29,387 bases of DNA from JBBQER01 sp038320885 (GTDB taxonomy: Bacteria > Actinomycetota > Acidimicrobiia > IMCC26256 > PALSA-610). The stretch lies in NCBI GenBank assembly GCA_038320885.1, contig JBBQER010000050.1:1-29387 (forward strand), written 5' to 3'. Position numbers and translations under genes: made by a program. This document shows positions 1 to 7,842 of this stretch, in pieces; the first letter of the stretch is position 1; each line of letters opens with the position of its first letter. The notes beneath the pieces are model-generated. The model saw nothing but the letters and a program-made list of their open reading frames with translations, had not been told where the DNA came from and made no database searches.

Positions 1-303
1 CTCGCGTCGAAGTCGGGCGGAGTCGGATCGCACGACGTCGAGCGCGCGTCCGTGGGTCAAGGCGAGGAGGAACGCGCGCAACGCTCCGCGCCCGGGGTCA
101 AAGCGCTCGGACCGTTGCCAGAGCCGCAAGAAGACCTCCTGGGAGACCTCCTCGGCGCGGGCGTGGTCGCCGACGAGCCGACGTGCGAACGCGAGGACCG
201 GCTCGCGATGGCGCCGCACGATCTCCGCCATCGCGACTTCGTCGCCGAGACCGATCGCGATGACGAGCTCGCTGTCGTCAGCCTCGTCGAGGTGATCCCT
301 CAC
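1..303 (-). CDS. ECF-type RNA polymerase sigma factor (partial, cut by window edge)
   Basis: The reverse strand reads an N-terminal segment rich in D/E (RDHLDEADDSELV), then a sigma-70 region 2 pattern: MAEIVRRHREPVLAFARRLV, then ARAEEVSQEVFLRLWQRSE, then RFDPGRGALRAFLLALTHG. The AEEVSQEVFLRLW stretch is the typical core-binding and -10-recognition helix area of ECF sigma factors. Region 4 and the stop lie beyond base 1. The start is uncertain: in-frame GTG codons occur at 303, 306 and 315, and none has a clear ribosome site. It lies about 110 bases downstream of the SDR gene on the same strand. ECF sigma factors partner B12-photoreceptor regulators (LitS/LitR in Streptomyces) and singlet-oxygen regulons (RpoE/ChrR), so it may control the neighbouring cluster; that role is inferred. 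No anti-sigma factor is visible in the window. Confidence 0.85.
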   Translation of the reverse strand, partial: MRDHLDEADDSELVIAIGLGDEVAMAEIVRRHREPVLAFARRLVGDHARAEEVSQEVFLRLWQRSERFDPGRGALRAFLLALTHGRALDVVRSDSARLRRE

Positions 304-410
304 CACGTAACCCACCAGGTCGTCTCGTCCGCATGGCCGCGACTACGAACTCGTAGCCGATCAACCCGCGAACCTCGAGCGAACGCGCAAGCCTCGCACC
401 ATGGGTGAGG

Positions 411-1910
411 CTACTCAGCGGCGATCCCCACCGACGTACGATCATTCGCCGCTTCTCCCCGCTGTCCGATGCGACGGGCCAGCGGACCGAAGACGAACCG
501 GTGGAACGGCGCGACCGCATACCAGTAGACACGACCCGAGAGTCCGCGTGGCTGGAACAACGCTCGCTGCACGAGCACCGTGCTGGCGGGGTCTGAAGTG
601 ATCGACCACTCGAGCCAGGCATCACCCGGCAGGCGCATCTCGGCTCGAAGGCGAACGAGCCGCGCGGGTTCGAGCGCCTCCACCCTCCAGAAGTCGACCA
701 CATCACCGACGCGGAGTTCGGTCGGATGGCGTCGTCCGCGGCGCATTCCCACCCCGCCGGTGAGTAGGTCGAGCCACCCGCGGATGATCCACAGCCAACC
801 GTTTACGAGCCAGCCACGCGCACCGCCGAGCGCGCAGATCTCGCGGTAGAGCGCCTCGGGGGCCGCGCTCGTGTGGACGACCTGGCGGTCGACAAGAACC
901 GTCGCGCCTGCCCACTCGGGATCGGTTGGTATCGGATCCGCCGGCGATCGTCCGTACAGCTCGGCGTCGGTCGAACGGGTCGAGACGTCGAGCTCGCCGA
1001 CCCGTTGCAACGCCAACTCGATCGCCTCGAGACACCCCATCGGCTGGTGGGAAACGACACGGTCGATCGCGTGGTCGTGTACGACGACCTCGTTGACGAG
1101 ACTGTCGATCAACGGGCGTGCGAGATCAGCCGGGATCGGCGTGACGAGGCCGACCCACAACGAAGACAGCCGAGGGCTGAGCACCGGAACCGGCAGGATC
1201 ACCCGCTTTCGCAGGCCCGCGACCGAAGCGTAGAGATCCATCAGACCGCGGTACGTCACGACGTCGGTGCCGCCGATCTCGAACACTCTCTTGTACGCGG
1301 CGCGATTGCCGAGAACTCCGGTGAGATAGGCGAGCACGTCGCGCACGGCGATTGGCTGCACACGTGTCTCGACCCATCGGGGCGTCGTCATCACGGGCAA
1401 CACTTCGACGAGATGACGCAGCATCTCGAAGCTCGCGCTCCCCGACCCGATAACAACTGCCGCGCGCAGTTCGGTAAGCGGCACCGGTCCGGCACCCAGC
1501 ACGCGCCCGACCTCGTGCCGGCTGGCGAGATGCGACGACAACGTGCCGCCCGCATCATCTCCGAGGCCACCGAGATAGATGATCTGTTCGACGCCCGCTC
1601 TGCCGGCCGCGTCGCGGAAGTTCTCCGCAGCGAGGCGATCCCGCGTTTGCCAGTCCGTCTCCGACCCGATCGAGTGGACGAGGTAGTAGGCGGCATCGAC
1701 GTCACGAAACGCGGCGTCCAGCGAAGCCCGATCGAGCACGTTGCCGGCCACCACCTCCACATGGTCGCGCCACGGCTCGGCATCGAGCTTGCCGGGCGTG
1801 CGGGCCAGACATCGCACGGCATGACCCGCCGCGACGAGTTCGGTCACCAGGCGACGCCCGATGTATCCCGTGGCGCCGGCGACAAGCACGCGCCCACGGT
1901 GTTCGCTCAT
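411..1910 (-). CDS. Atypical SDR / NAD(P)H-binding protein with C-terminal DUF2867
   Basis: A 499-residue protein. The N-terminus RVLVAGATGYIGRRLV (residues 7-22) is a Rossmann nucleotide-binding loop of the atypical short-chain dehydrogenase type. Residues to about 300 fit an NmrA/complex-I-subunit-like SDR domain, including a YLVHSIG and YLGGLGDD area. From about residue 335 the protein changes to a DUF2867-type domain (VGDVVDFWRVEALEPARLVRLRAEM split over about 20 residues, WLEWSI), which resembles SRPBCC folds. The usual YxxxK catalytic pair is not obvious, so it may bind NAD(P) without acting as a classic dehydrogenase. Its ATG overlaps the stop of the upstream ATP10-like gene by four bases (ATGA), so the two are surely co-transcribed and probably translationally coupled. 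Proteins of this kind occur in light- and stress-induced clusters with photolyase and Cfa genes; the substrate is unknown. Confidence 0.85.
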   Translation of the reverse strand: MSEHRGRVLVAGATGYIGRRLVTELVAAGHAVRCLARTPGKLDAEPWRDHVEVVAGNVLDRASLDAAFRDVDAAYYLVHSIGSETDWQTRDRLAAENFRDAAGRAGVEQIIYLGGLGDDAGGTLSSHLASRHEVGRVLGAGPVPLTELRAAVVIGSGSASFEMLRHLVEVLPVMTTPRWVETRVQPIAVRDVLAYLTGVLGNRAAYKRVFEIGGTDVVTYRGLMDLYASVAGLRKRVILPVPVLSPRLSSLWVGLVTPIPADLARPLIDSLVNEVVVHDHAIDRVVSHQPMGCLEAIELALQRVGELDVSTRSTDAELYGRSPADPIPTDPEWAGATVLVDRQVVHTSAAPEALYREICALGGARGWLVNGWLWIIRGWLDLLTGGVGMRRGRRHPTELRVGDVVDFWRVEALEPARLVRLRAEMRLPGDAWLEWSITSDPASTVLVQRALFQPRGLSGRVYWYAVAPFHRFVFGPLARRIGQRGEAANDRTSVGIAAE

Positions 1911-2839
1911 CGAGCGCAACTCGCGATGCTCACGTGAATACCCGCACGCCGACGCAATGACGCCACGAACTGATCGGGCTCGGCGAGCGTGACGGTGACG
2001 CCGGGATGGCGAAGCAGGCCGAGAGGCGTGAGACCCGCGACCGGTTCGCGCACCAGTACGCAGACACCTCCGCGAGTGGTGGTGCCGAACGTGACTCCGT
2101 GATCCACGAACGACACGCGCGGCCCGATCGCCTTGTACCACTGGTACGGCCCCGTCCGGCACACCTCCCGCACGTTCGTGAGCGCCGTCTCACACGACCA
2201 CGGACCGAAACGGACCAGCAGCCGTTCGGGTGTGAGTGTGACGTGCGCAGTGCCGGGAGTGATACCTGCGAGCGCGAGGAGCGGCCGGAACCGGCGATCG
2301 AAATCGAACGCGAACTGCTCGATTGATCGCAACACACGCGCATCTGCAGCGGGCTTCGGTGCGGCAATAGCGCGTAGGAGGCCGGAGCCGGCGGAGCCGT
2401 TTGCGGGTCCGGTGGTGCGCCAACACACCCTGCCGTCCGAACCCACGAGGAGCACAGTGACGACGCTCGTTTCCTCGATGGCGAGTGCGTCCGTGACGCG
2501 TCGGACGTCGGTGTACACGGTGAGGGTGCGGCGCCGGGCCTCCCGCTCACGCACGGCCTGGGCCATGCCCCCATCGATGAACGGGCGCGCCGGCGACCAG
2601 CGCGTGGCGATGACCGGAAGCTCGTAGCAGCGCAGGTTGGGATGTTCAGCGGCGATCTCCTGGAACCACGCGATCCAAGTGTCGACGATCGGCTGTTGCT
2701 CACGGCGGAAGGCGACGAGCACGAGGTTGAGCTCGCCCGCGAAGTCATCGGGCAGCGAGACGGCACGACCTTCCAGATCGCGGGCCGAGAGACAGGGAAA
2801 CTCGACGACGCCGCGAACGTCTGGCGCTTCGACCGTCAT
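1907..2839 (-). CDS. ATP10-like thioredoxin-fold domain fused to a PH-like actinobacterial domain
   Basis: A 310-residue protein. Residues about 10-165 resemble the ATP10/peroxiredoxin-like fold: FPCLSARDLEGRAVSLPDDF, then LVLVAFRREQQPIVDTWIAW, and a later VTVLLVGSDGRVCWRTTG strand pair. No CxxC is present, so thiol redox chemistry is doubtful. Residues about 185-300 form a second, beta-rich domain (LTPERLLVRFGPWSCETAL, then NVREVCRTGPYQWYKAIGPR, then GVCVLVREPVAGL) that I recognise only as a small actinobacterial domain of PH-like appearance. The ATG at 2839 is preferred over the GTG at 2848 because a GGGAGG sits nine bases upstream of the ATG but directly abuts the GTG. It is first in a leftward operon with the SDR-DUF2867 gene, and its role is unknown. 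Confidence 0.75.
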   Translation of the reverse strand: MTVEAPDVRGVVEFPCLSARDLEGRAVSLPDDFAGELNLVLVAFRREQQPIVDTWIAWFQEIAAEHPNLRCYELPVIATRWSPARPFIDGGMAQAVREREARRRTLTVYTDVRRVTDALAIEETSVVTVLLVGSDGRVCWRTTGPANGSAGSGLLRAIAAPKPAADARVLRSIEQFAFDFDRRFRPLLALAGITPGTAHVTLTPERLLVRFGPWSCETALTNVREVCRTGPYQWYKAIGPRVSFVDHGVTFGTTTRGGVCVLVREPVAGLTPLGLLRHPGVTVTLAEPDQFVASLRRRAGIHVSIASCAR

Positions 2840-2887
2840 GGATCGCACCCTCCCGTCGGCACCCGCCCACGAAGCCTACGGACCTCG

Positions 2888-2901
2888 ATCCACCTGTGGA
2901 T
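2888..2901. promoter_or_regulatory. Inverted repeat ATCCAC-CT-GTGGAT in the divergent intergenic region
   Basis: A perfect 6-2-6 inverted repeat lies about 50 bases upstream of the leftward ATG (2839), in the 228-base region separating the two divergent operons. Its size and place suit a dimeric regulator site. Which protein binds is not known; the B12-binding regulator in the rightward operon is one candidate. Confidence 0.4.
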
Positions 2902-3034
2902 TGCCCTGCTACCCGATCTCGTTCCCGATGGATCGCGCCAGAACGGCGTCGCCCTCACCTGCGCGAGCGAAGCGCCTCGGCAGAGTCCCGGACCGAAAGA
3001 ACCCCTCTCTTCAACACCGCTTCTCGAGAACAGC

Positions 3035-3067
3035 TTGCCGTACGAGATTTAGTGCTAAACTATTGCC
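3035..3067 (+). promoter_or_regulatory. Leaderless-type promoter with overlapping TTTAG-TG-CTAAA inverted repeat
   Basis: Just before the rightward operon lies TAAACT (3056-3061), a TANNNT -10 element, followed by six bases and then the ATG at 3068. This is the spacing typical of leaderless actinobacterial mRNAs, and no Shine-Dalgarno sequence precedes this ATG. A weak -35-like TTGCCG lies at 3035-3040 (15-base spacer). The inverted repeat TTTAG-TG-CTAAA (3048-3059) overlaps the -10 element, where a bound repressor would block polymerase. The stretch is strikingly AT-rich for this genome. The promoter call is inferred from sequence only. Confidence 0.55.
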
Positions 3068-3511
3068 ATGCTTCAGTATCTCGCTCGGATCACCTCGGAC
3101 ATAGGCCGTGACGAGGCCTTTTCCGATCTCAGTCACTTCGATCGGGCGGCCGAGTGGGATCCGGGTGTCGCCGCGGGGACGATGCTCACGCCCGAGCCGG
3201 TCGGGAGGGGATCACGTTTCGGGTTGCGCGCACGGTTCCTCGGCCGGTCGGTCCCGATGGAGTACGAGATCGTCGAGTTCGAGCCGAGCGCTCGTATTGT
3301 GTTGCGCGCCGAAACCCCGTTCGTCCGCTCGATCGACACGATCACCTTTGAAGCAGTGTCGGGCGAAACGATCGTCACCTACGACGCGCGGCTCGAGCCG
3401 AAGGGCGTCGCGCGGCTTGCCACGCCGCTGCTCGCGCTCGCCTTTCGCCGCATCGGCGATCGCGCCGCGGCCGGACTCCGTGACCGCTTGCATGCGGAGC
3501 CGTCGAGATGA
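3068..3511 (+). CDS. SRPBCC (START/polyketide cyclase-like) family protein
   Basis: A 147-residue small helix-grip protein. It has the family layout: an N-terminal strand (MLQYLARITSDIGRDEAF), a helix with FSDLSHFDRAAEWDPGV, then paired strands (GSRFGLRARFLGRSVPMEYE, IVEFEPSARIVLRAETPF, TITFEAVSGETIVTYDARL) and a long C-terminal helix ending FRRIGDRAAAGLRDRL. SRPBCC proteins bind hydrophobic ligands in a central cavity, and a fatty-acid or lipid ligand would suit the neighbours. It is the first gene of the rightward operon, starts directly at the predicted leaderless promoter, and overlaps the next gene by four bases. The ligand and exact role cannot be read from sequence. Confidence 0.85.
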   Translation: MLQYLARITSDIGRDEAFSDLSHFDRAAEWDPGVAAGTMLTPEPVGRGSRFGLRARFLGRSVPMEYEIVEFEPSARIVLRAETPFVRSIDTITFEAVSGETIVTYDARLEPKGVARLATPLLALAFRRIGDRAAAGLRDRLHAEPSR

Positions 3512-4500
3512 CGCCGGCATCACGCGTGGCGCGTGCCGCCGATCGCGCGCTGGAGCTCACCGTCGTCGGGAGCTTCAGCCGTCTCGGCTTCGCGGCGCGG
3601 CGGGCACTTTTCGGTTGGGACGCTGAGCGTGAGCCGGATCTCAGTGGCCGAATCGTCGTCGTCACCGGCGCGACGGGAGGGTTGGGGCTTGCGGCTGCTC
3701 ATCTTCTTGCGCCGCGCGGGGCGCACCTCTGTCTGATCGGCCGAGACGCGGCGCGCACCGAAGCCGCGCGCAAGTCGATCCTCGACGCGGAGCCGCGTGC
3801 GAGCGTGGAGACCTTCATCGCCGACCTCGCTTCGTTCGATGCGGTCCGGTCCGCGGCGGCTGAGCTGACGGCATCGGTACGCCACGTCGACGCGCTGATC
3901 CACAACGCCGGCGCGCTCGTTCACGAGTTTCGGCGAACCGATGACAGCCTCGAGCTGACTGCGCAGGTGCATGTGGTCGCGCCGTTCCTGCTCACGTCAC
4001 TCCTTCTTCCACTCTTGCGCGAGAGCGGTGAAGCACGCGTTATCAGTGTCTCGTCCGGCGGGATGTACACGCAGCGCCTCGATCTCCGCGCGCTCGATGC
4101 GCCGCCTGCGTTGTTCGACGGCGTGCGCGCCTACGCGAACGCGAAACGCGCCCAGGTCGTCATGAACGAGCAGTGGTCGCACCATGCGGCCGGTCGCGGG
4201 ATCGTGTTCCACGCGATGCACCCGGGTTGGGCCGACACCCCCGGAGTGCAGGTCTCCCTGCCCGGATTCCGACGGGTCATGCGCCCACTCTTGCGCTCGC
4301 CCGAGCAGGGCGCCGACACGATGGCGTGGTTGGCCGGGGCGCCCGAGGCGCTCGAGCCGAACGGCGCCTTCTGGCTCGACCGACAGCGCCGGCCCACGAG
4401 CGTCTTGCCCTGGACCCGTACACCCGAAGCCGACGGCACGCGGCTCTGGGATTGGTGCGTCGATCGTTCGGGATCGCGCGACGCGATCGAGGCGTCGTGA
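3508..4500 (+). CDS. Short-chain dehydrogenase/reductase (DHRS12-like)
   Basis: A 330-residue classical SDR. Visible motifs are the NAD(P) loop TGATGGLGLA (about residues 53-62), the NAG motif in LIHNAGALV, the catalytic Ser in VISVSSGGM, and the Tyr-Lys pair in YANAKRAQ. A PGW motif (HPGWADTPGV) follows at the usual place. The extra N-terminal 45 residues and C-terminal tail fit the DHRS12-like group of SDRs that travel with FAD-amine oxidase, DUF1365 and Cfa genes. The ATG overlaps the SRPBCC stop (ATGA) and its own stop overlaps the next GTG, so it is deep in the operon. A role in oxidising or reducing a modified acyl chain is likely but inferred. Confidence 0.9.
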   Translation: MTPASRVARAADRALELTVVGSFSRLGFAARRALFGWDAEREPDLSGRIVVVTGATGGLGLAAAHLLAPRGAHLCLIGRDAARTEAARKSILDAEPRASVETFIADLASFDAVRSAAAELTASVRHVDALIHNAGALVHEFRRTDDSLELTAQVHVVAPFLLTSLLLPLLRESGEARVISVSSGGMYTQRLDLRALDAPPALFDGVRAYANAKRAQVVMNEQWSHHAAGRGIVFHAMHPGWADTPGVQVSLPGFRRVMRPLLRSPEQGADTMAWLAGAPEALEPNGAFWLDRQRRPTSVLPWTRTPEADGTRLWDWCVDRSGSRDAIEAS

Positions 4501-5795
4501 AGATCGCCATCGTCGGAACCGGCGTATCGGGACTCGTCGCGGCCCACGAGCTCCACCGCGACCACGAAGTGACCCTCTTCGAGGCCGACGCGCGCGTCGG
4601 CGGCCACGCCAACACGGTCGACGTGGAGGTCGACGGCGTCTCGCTCGCGGTCGACACCGGATTCATCGTCTACAACGAAGCGAACTATCCCGGGTTCGTC
4701 GCGCTGCTGCGTGAGCTCGGCGTCGCGACGCAGCCGACCGAGATGAGTTTCAGTGTCACCGACGCGGGCACTGGTCTCGAGTTCGGTGGATCCAATCTCA
4801 ACACGCTGTTCGCCCAGCGCCGCAACCTCGCACGACCAACGTTCCTTCGGCTGATCGCAGAGATCGCACGTTTCAATCGCGCCGCGCGGCGTCTCGTGGC
4901 GCATGAACCGAGGTGGCAGGGTTCGGACCGCTTGCCCGGCTCGGACGGCGATTCCGATGACGAGTCGATCGAGAGCTTCCTCCGGCGCGGCCGGTTCTCC
5001 AGTTCGTTCGTAGATCAGTTCCTGGTGCCGTTCGGTGCGGCGATCTGGTCGGCTGATCCCGCGACCTTCACGCGCTTCCCGATGCGTTCCTACGCCCGAT
5101 TCATGAACAACCACGGCCTCCTCGGCGTCTCGGGCCGGGCGCAGTGGCGCACGATCACCGGCGGGTCACGCGAATACGTCGACGCGCTCATCGCGCCCTT
5201 CGCCGACCGGATCCGGCTCTCTACCGGCGTGCACAAGATCGTCACCAGCCACTCCGCCGGCACCGACACCGTCGTAGAATTGTTGACCGATCTCGGGCCG
5301 GAATCGTTCGACCGCGTGATCGTCGCCGCGCACAGCGACCAGGCCTTGCGGATGCTCGGCGACGCGACCTCGGCTGAACAGTCGGTCCTCGGCGCGGTCG
5401 GCTACCAGCGCAATACCGCCACGCTGCATACCGACGCCCGCCTGCTGCCGAGCCGGCATCTTGCCCGCGCAAGCTGGAACTACTGGGTCGATCCCGCCGC
5501 GCGGCGAGCCACGGTCACTTACTGGATGAACACGCTGCAGGCGATCGACTCCGCGCGACCCCTCCTCCTCACCCTGAATCGACCCGACGCGATCGATCCG
5601 AACCGCGTGCTGGCCGAGTTCGAGTACGACCATCCGGTCTTCGACACCGCGGCGATGCGCGCGCAGCAAAGGCGACACGAGATCCAAGGCGCCCGCGGCA
5701 TCTACTTCGCCGGCGCCTACTGGGGGTACGGGTTCCACGAGGACGGCGTGCAGAGTGCGCTCGAGGTCGCACGAGCCATCCGGAGCGAACGATGA
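4497..5795 (+). CDS. FAD-dependent amine-oxidase-like oxidoreductase
   Basis: A 432-residue flavoprotein. The start is the GTG overlapping the SDR stop: it places the dinucleotide-binding motif KIAIVGTGVSGLVAAHEL at the extreme N-terminus, with GxGxxG at residues 7-12, and EADARVGGHANTV follows as in this family. The C-terminal flavin segment GIYFAGAYWGYGFHEDGVQS is clear. The family, often called NAD/FAD-binding protein or amine oxidase, is regularly encoded beside DUF1365 and cyclopropane-fatty-acid synthase genes and is thought to act on membrane acyl chains. In related systems, FAD enzymes act after a Cfa-type methyltransferase to make 10-methyl or furan fatty acids. The specific reaction here is unproven. 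Confidence 0.9.
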   Translation: MKIAIVGTGVSGLVAAHELHRDHEVTLFEADARVGGHANTVDVEVDGVSLAVDTGFIVYNEANYPGFVALLRELGVATQPTEMSFSVTDAGTGLEFGGSNLNTLFAQRRNLARPTFLRLIAEIARFNRAARRLVAHEPRWQGSDRLPGSDGDSDDESIESFLRRGRFSSSFVDQFLVPFGAAIWSADPATFTRFPMRSYARFMNNHGLLGVSGRAQWRTITGGSREYVDALIAPFADRIRLSTGVHKIVTSHSAGTDTVVELLTDLGPESFDRVIVAAHSDQALRMLGDATSAEQSVLGAVGYQRNTATLHTDARLLPSRHLARASWNYWVDPAARRATVTYWMNTLQAIDSARPLLLTLNRPDAIDPNRVLAEFEYDHPVFDTAAMRAQQRRHEIQGARGIYFAGAYWGYGFHEDGVQSALEVARAIRSER

Positions 5796-6559
5796 GCCAA
5801 CTCGCGATCTACGAAGGCACCGCGCGCCACGTCCGGATCACTCCGACCAGGCGCGAGTTCGCGCCGCGCCTGTTCCTCTCGTACCTCGACGTCGATGCCC
5901 TTCCGGGTTCGCTCGACCCACTGCCGGGCTGGTCGGGCCGGCGCCGCGCACCGGTGCATTTCCGGCGCCGCGACTTCTTCGACAGGGGTACCGGCCTGCT
6001 CGGTGACGCCGTCCGCGACCTGGTCGACGAGCGGCTGGGTCGTCGTCCGGAAGGACCGATCCATCTGCTCGCGCACCTGCGCACATTCGGCTGGCTGTTC
6101 AATCCGCTGACCGTCTACTACTGCTGGAACCGCGAAGGGCGCGCCCTGGACGCACTTGTACTCGAAGTCACCAACACGCCGTGGAACGAGCGCCACTGGT
6201 ACGTGATCGACGCGCGCAACGCCGACGGAACGCAAACCGTGGCGAAGTCGATGCACGTATCGCCGTTCCTTCCCACGGACCTCGACTATCGCGTCTCGTG
6301 GACGACCCCCGGAGAGAGATTGCGTCTGGACATCGAGGTGATGCGGAACGGCGCGACCGTGTTCTCCGCCGGCCTCGCGCTCCGCAGGTCCGTGCTGGAC
6401 CGGCGCCGCGCTGTCAGTGTCCTCCTCCGTCACCCGGTCGCGCCCCTGCGCGGTTCGCTCGCGATCTATTGCCAAGCGCTGGCACTGTTCCTTGCCCGGG
6501 TTCCCTTGTACCGTCACCCGGCCGAGACGGCCGAGCCAGCTGAGGAGGTAGCCGCGTGA
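5792..6559 (+). CDS. DUF1365 family protein
   Basis: A 255-residue protein with recognisable DUF1365 landmarks: LAIYEGTARHVRITPTRREF, then RLFLSYLDVDALP near the N-terminus, LRTFGWLFNPLTVYYCWNRE, EVTNTPWNERHWYVI, and MHVSPFLPTDLDYRVSW. The FNPL-VYYC and HVSPF-P-D--Y blocks are the best-conserved parts of the family. The ATG overlaps the FAD-gene stop by four bases and the stop overlaps the cfa GTG. The biochemical function of DUF1365 is not established; its constant linkage to the FAD protein and the Cfa-type enzyme points to a shared fatty-acid modification pathway. Confidence 0.92.
   Translation: MSQLAIYEGTARHVRITPTRREFAPRLFLSYLDVDALPGSLDPLPGWSGRRRAPVHFRRRDFFDRGTGLLGDAVRDLVDERLGRRPEGPIHLLAHLRTFGWLFNPLTVYYCWNREGRALDALVLEVTNTPWNERHWYVIDARNADGTQTVAKSMHVSPFLPTDLDYRVSWTTPGERLRLDIEVMRNGATVFSAGLALRRSVLDRRRAVSVLLRHPVAPLRGSLAIYCQALALFLARVPLYRHPAETAEPAEEVAA
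6544..6548 (+). promoter_or_regulatory. Ribosome-binding site GGAGG that sets the cfa GTG start
   Basis: GGAGG ends seven bases before the GTG at 6556. It lies inside the last codons of the DUF1365 gene and fixes the cfa start at this GTG. Confidence 0.7.
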
Positions 6560-7833
6560 ACCGGCGAACAAAAGACTCGACACGAGCACGCGCGGCCCGC
6601 GTGATCCTCCGGCGACTCCTCGAACACGTGCAAGGCGGCACGCTCCACCTGGTCGACACTTCGGGAAGCGCACACTTCGGTCCGGGCGAACCGGACTGGG
6701 CTGAGTCGTCTCTCCGCGCCCGCGTCGACGTACACGACGCGCGCGTCTACGAGCGCGTGCTGCGCAAGGGCAGCATCGGATTGGGCGAGTCGTACGCCGA
6801 CGGTTGGTGGGATGCCGACGACCTCGCGGGCTTTCTGAGGATCGCGCTCCGCGGCCTCGGCCCCGTGAACGCGCGCCGCGACGACTTCCATCGGCTCGCG
6901 ACACCGATCTTCGACCCGATCGCTCGTTTACGGCGCGCCGATCCCCAGCGCGACGCGCGCCATGTACGCTCCCACTACGACCTCGGCAACGAGTTCTTCG
7001 CGCGCGTGCTCGACGAGACGATGGCGTACTCTTGCGCGATCTTCGATACGGACGATATGACGCTGGCCGACGCGTCGACCGCGAAGTTCGACCGTCTTGC
7101 CCGAGCGCTCGACCTGTCGCCCGGCGATCGCCTCCTCGAGATCGGCACCGGGTGGGGCGGCTTCGCCCTGCACGCCGCACAACGCTACGGCTGCCTCGTG
7201 ACCACAACCACGATCTCGCCCCGCCAACACGACTTCGCGCTCGAGCGCGTGCGCGCGGCCGGCCTCGACGACCGGATCGCCGTGCTCGACACCGACTACC
7301 GCGATCTGCGCGGCACCTTCGACAAAGCCGTCGCGATCGAGATGATCGAAGCCGTCGACTGGCGCGAGTACGACACATTCTTCGAACGGATGCGCGGACT
7401 GCTTACCGACGACGGCGCACTCGCTATGCAAGCGATCGTCGCGCCCGAGAGAAGCTTCGATCGACTCAAGCGCCGCACCGACTTCATCAAGGCCCACATC
7501 TTCCCCGGCGGTTGCCTGCCCTCAGTCGGAGCACTCACCGCCGCCGCGAACCGCAGCGGTCGACTGACACTGCGCAACGTCGACGACATCGGCCCGCATT
7601 ACGGCGAAACCCTGCGCCGTTGGCGCGAGAACCTCACCCGAATCGCGCCCGATCTGCCGGCACTCGGCCTCGACCCGTCCTTCGCCCGGCTCTGGGCTTT
7701 CTACTTCGCGTACTGCGAAGCGGGCTTCGAGGAGCGCTACATCGGCGCCACGCAGCTGTTGTATGCGACGCCGGGCTTCCGGCCGCGCACGCCGGTGTAC
7801 ACACGTAACAACCTCGACGCGATCGCCGTCTGA
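6556..7833 (+). CDS. cfa: Cyclopropane-fatty-acid synthase-type SAM methyltransferase
   Basis: A 425-residue protein of the Cfa/MMAS family. Typical blocks are GSIGLGESYADGWWDADDL (residues 72-90), HYDLGNEFF (140-148), MAYSCAIF (156-163) and the SAM loop LEIGTGWGG (194-202), followed by TTTTISPRQHDFA and EMIEAVDWREYDTFF. Length and order match the SAM-dependent enzymes that methylenate or methylate unsaturated acyl chains of membrane phospholipids. The partnership with an FAD oxidoreductase and DUF1365 leaves open whether the product is a cyclopropane, a methyl-branched or a furan fatty acid. A GGAGG seven bases upstream supports the GTG start. Confidence 0.93.
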   Translation: MNRRTKDSTRARAARVILRRLLEHVQGGTLHLVDTSGSAHFGPGEPDWAESSLRARVDVHDARVYERVLRKGSIGLGESYADGWWDADDLAGFLRIALRGLGPVNARRDDFHRLATPIFDPIARLRRADPQRDARHVRSHYDLGNEFFARVLDETMAYSCAIFDTDDMTLADASTAKFDRLARALDLSPGDRLLEIGTGWGGFALHAAQRYGCLVTTTTISPRQHDFALERVRAAGLDDRIAVLDTDYRDLRGTFDKAVAIEMIEAVDWREYDTFFERMRGLLTDDGALAMQAIVAPERSFDRLKRRTDFIKAHIFPGGCLPSVGALTAAANRSGRLTLRNVDDIGPHYGETLRRWRENLTRIAPDLPALGLDPSFARLWAFYFAYCEAGFEERYIGATQLLYATPGFRPRTPVYTRNNLDAIAV

Positions 7834-7842
7834 GAGCACCGA

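Noticed and set aside
873..1937. A plus-strand open frame of 354 codons opposite the SDR-DUF2867 gene
   Set aside because: No recognisable motifs; the minus strand has the Rossmann loop and coupling to the upstream gene.
5717..7378. A minus-strand open frame of 553 codons opposite the DUF1365 and cfa genes
   Set aside because: Arg/Ser-rich shadow; the plus strand carries well-conserved DUF1365 and Cfa motifs.
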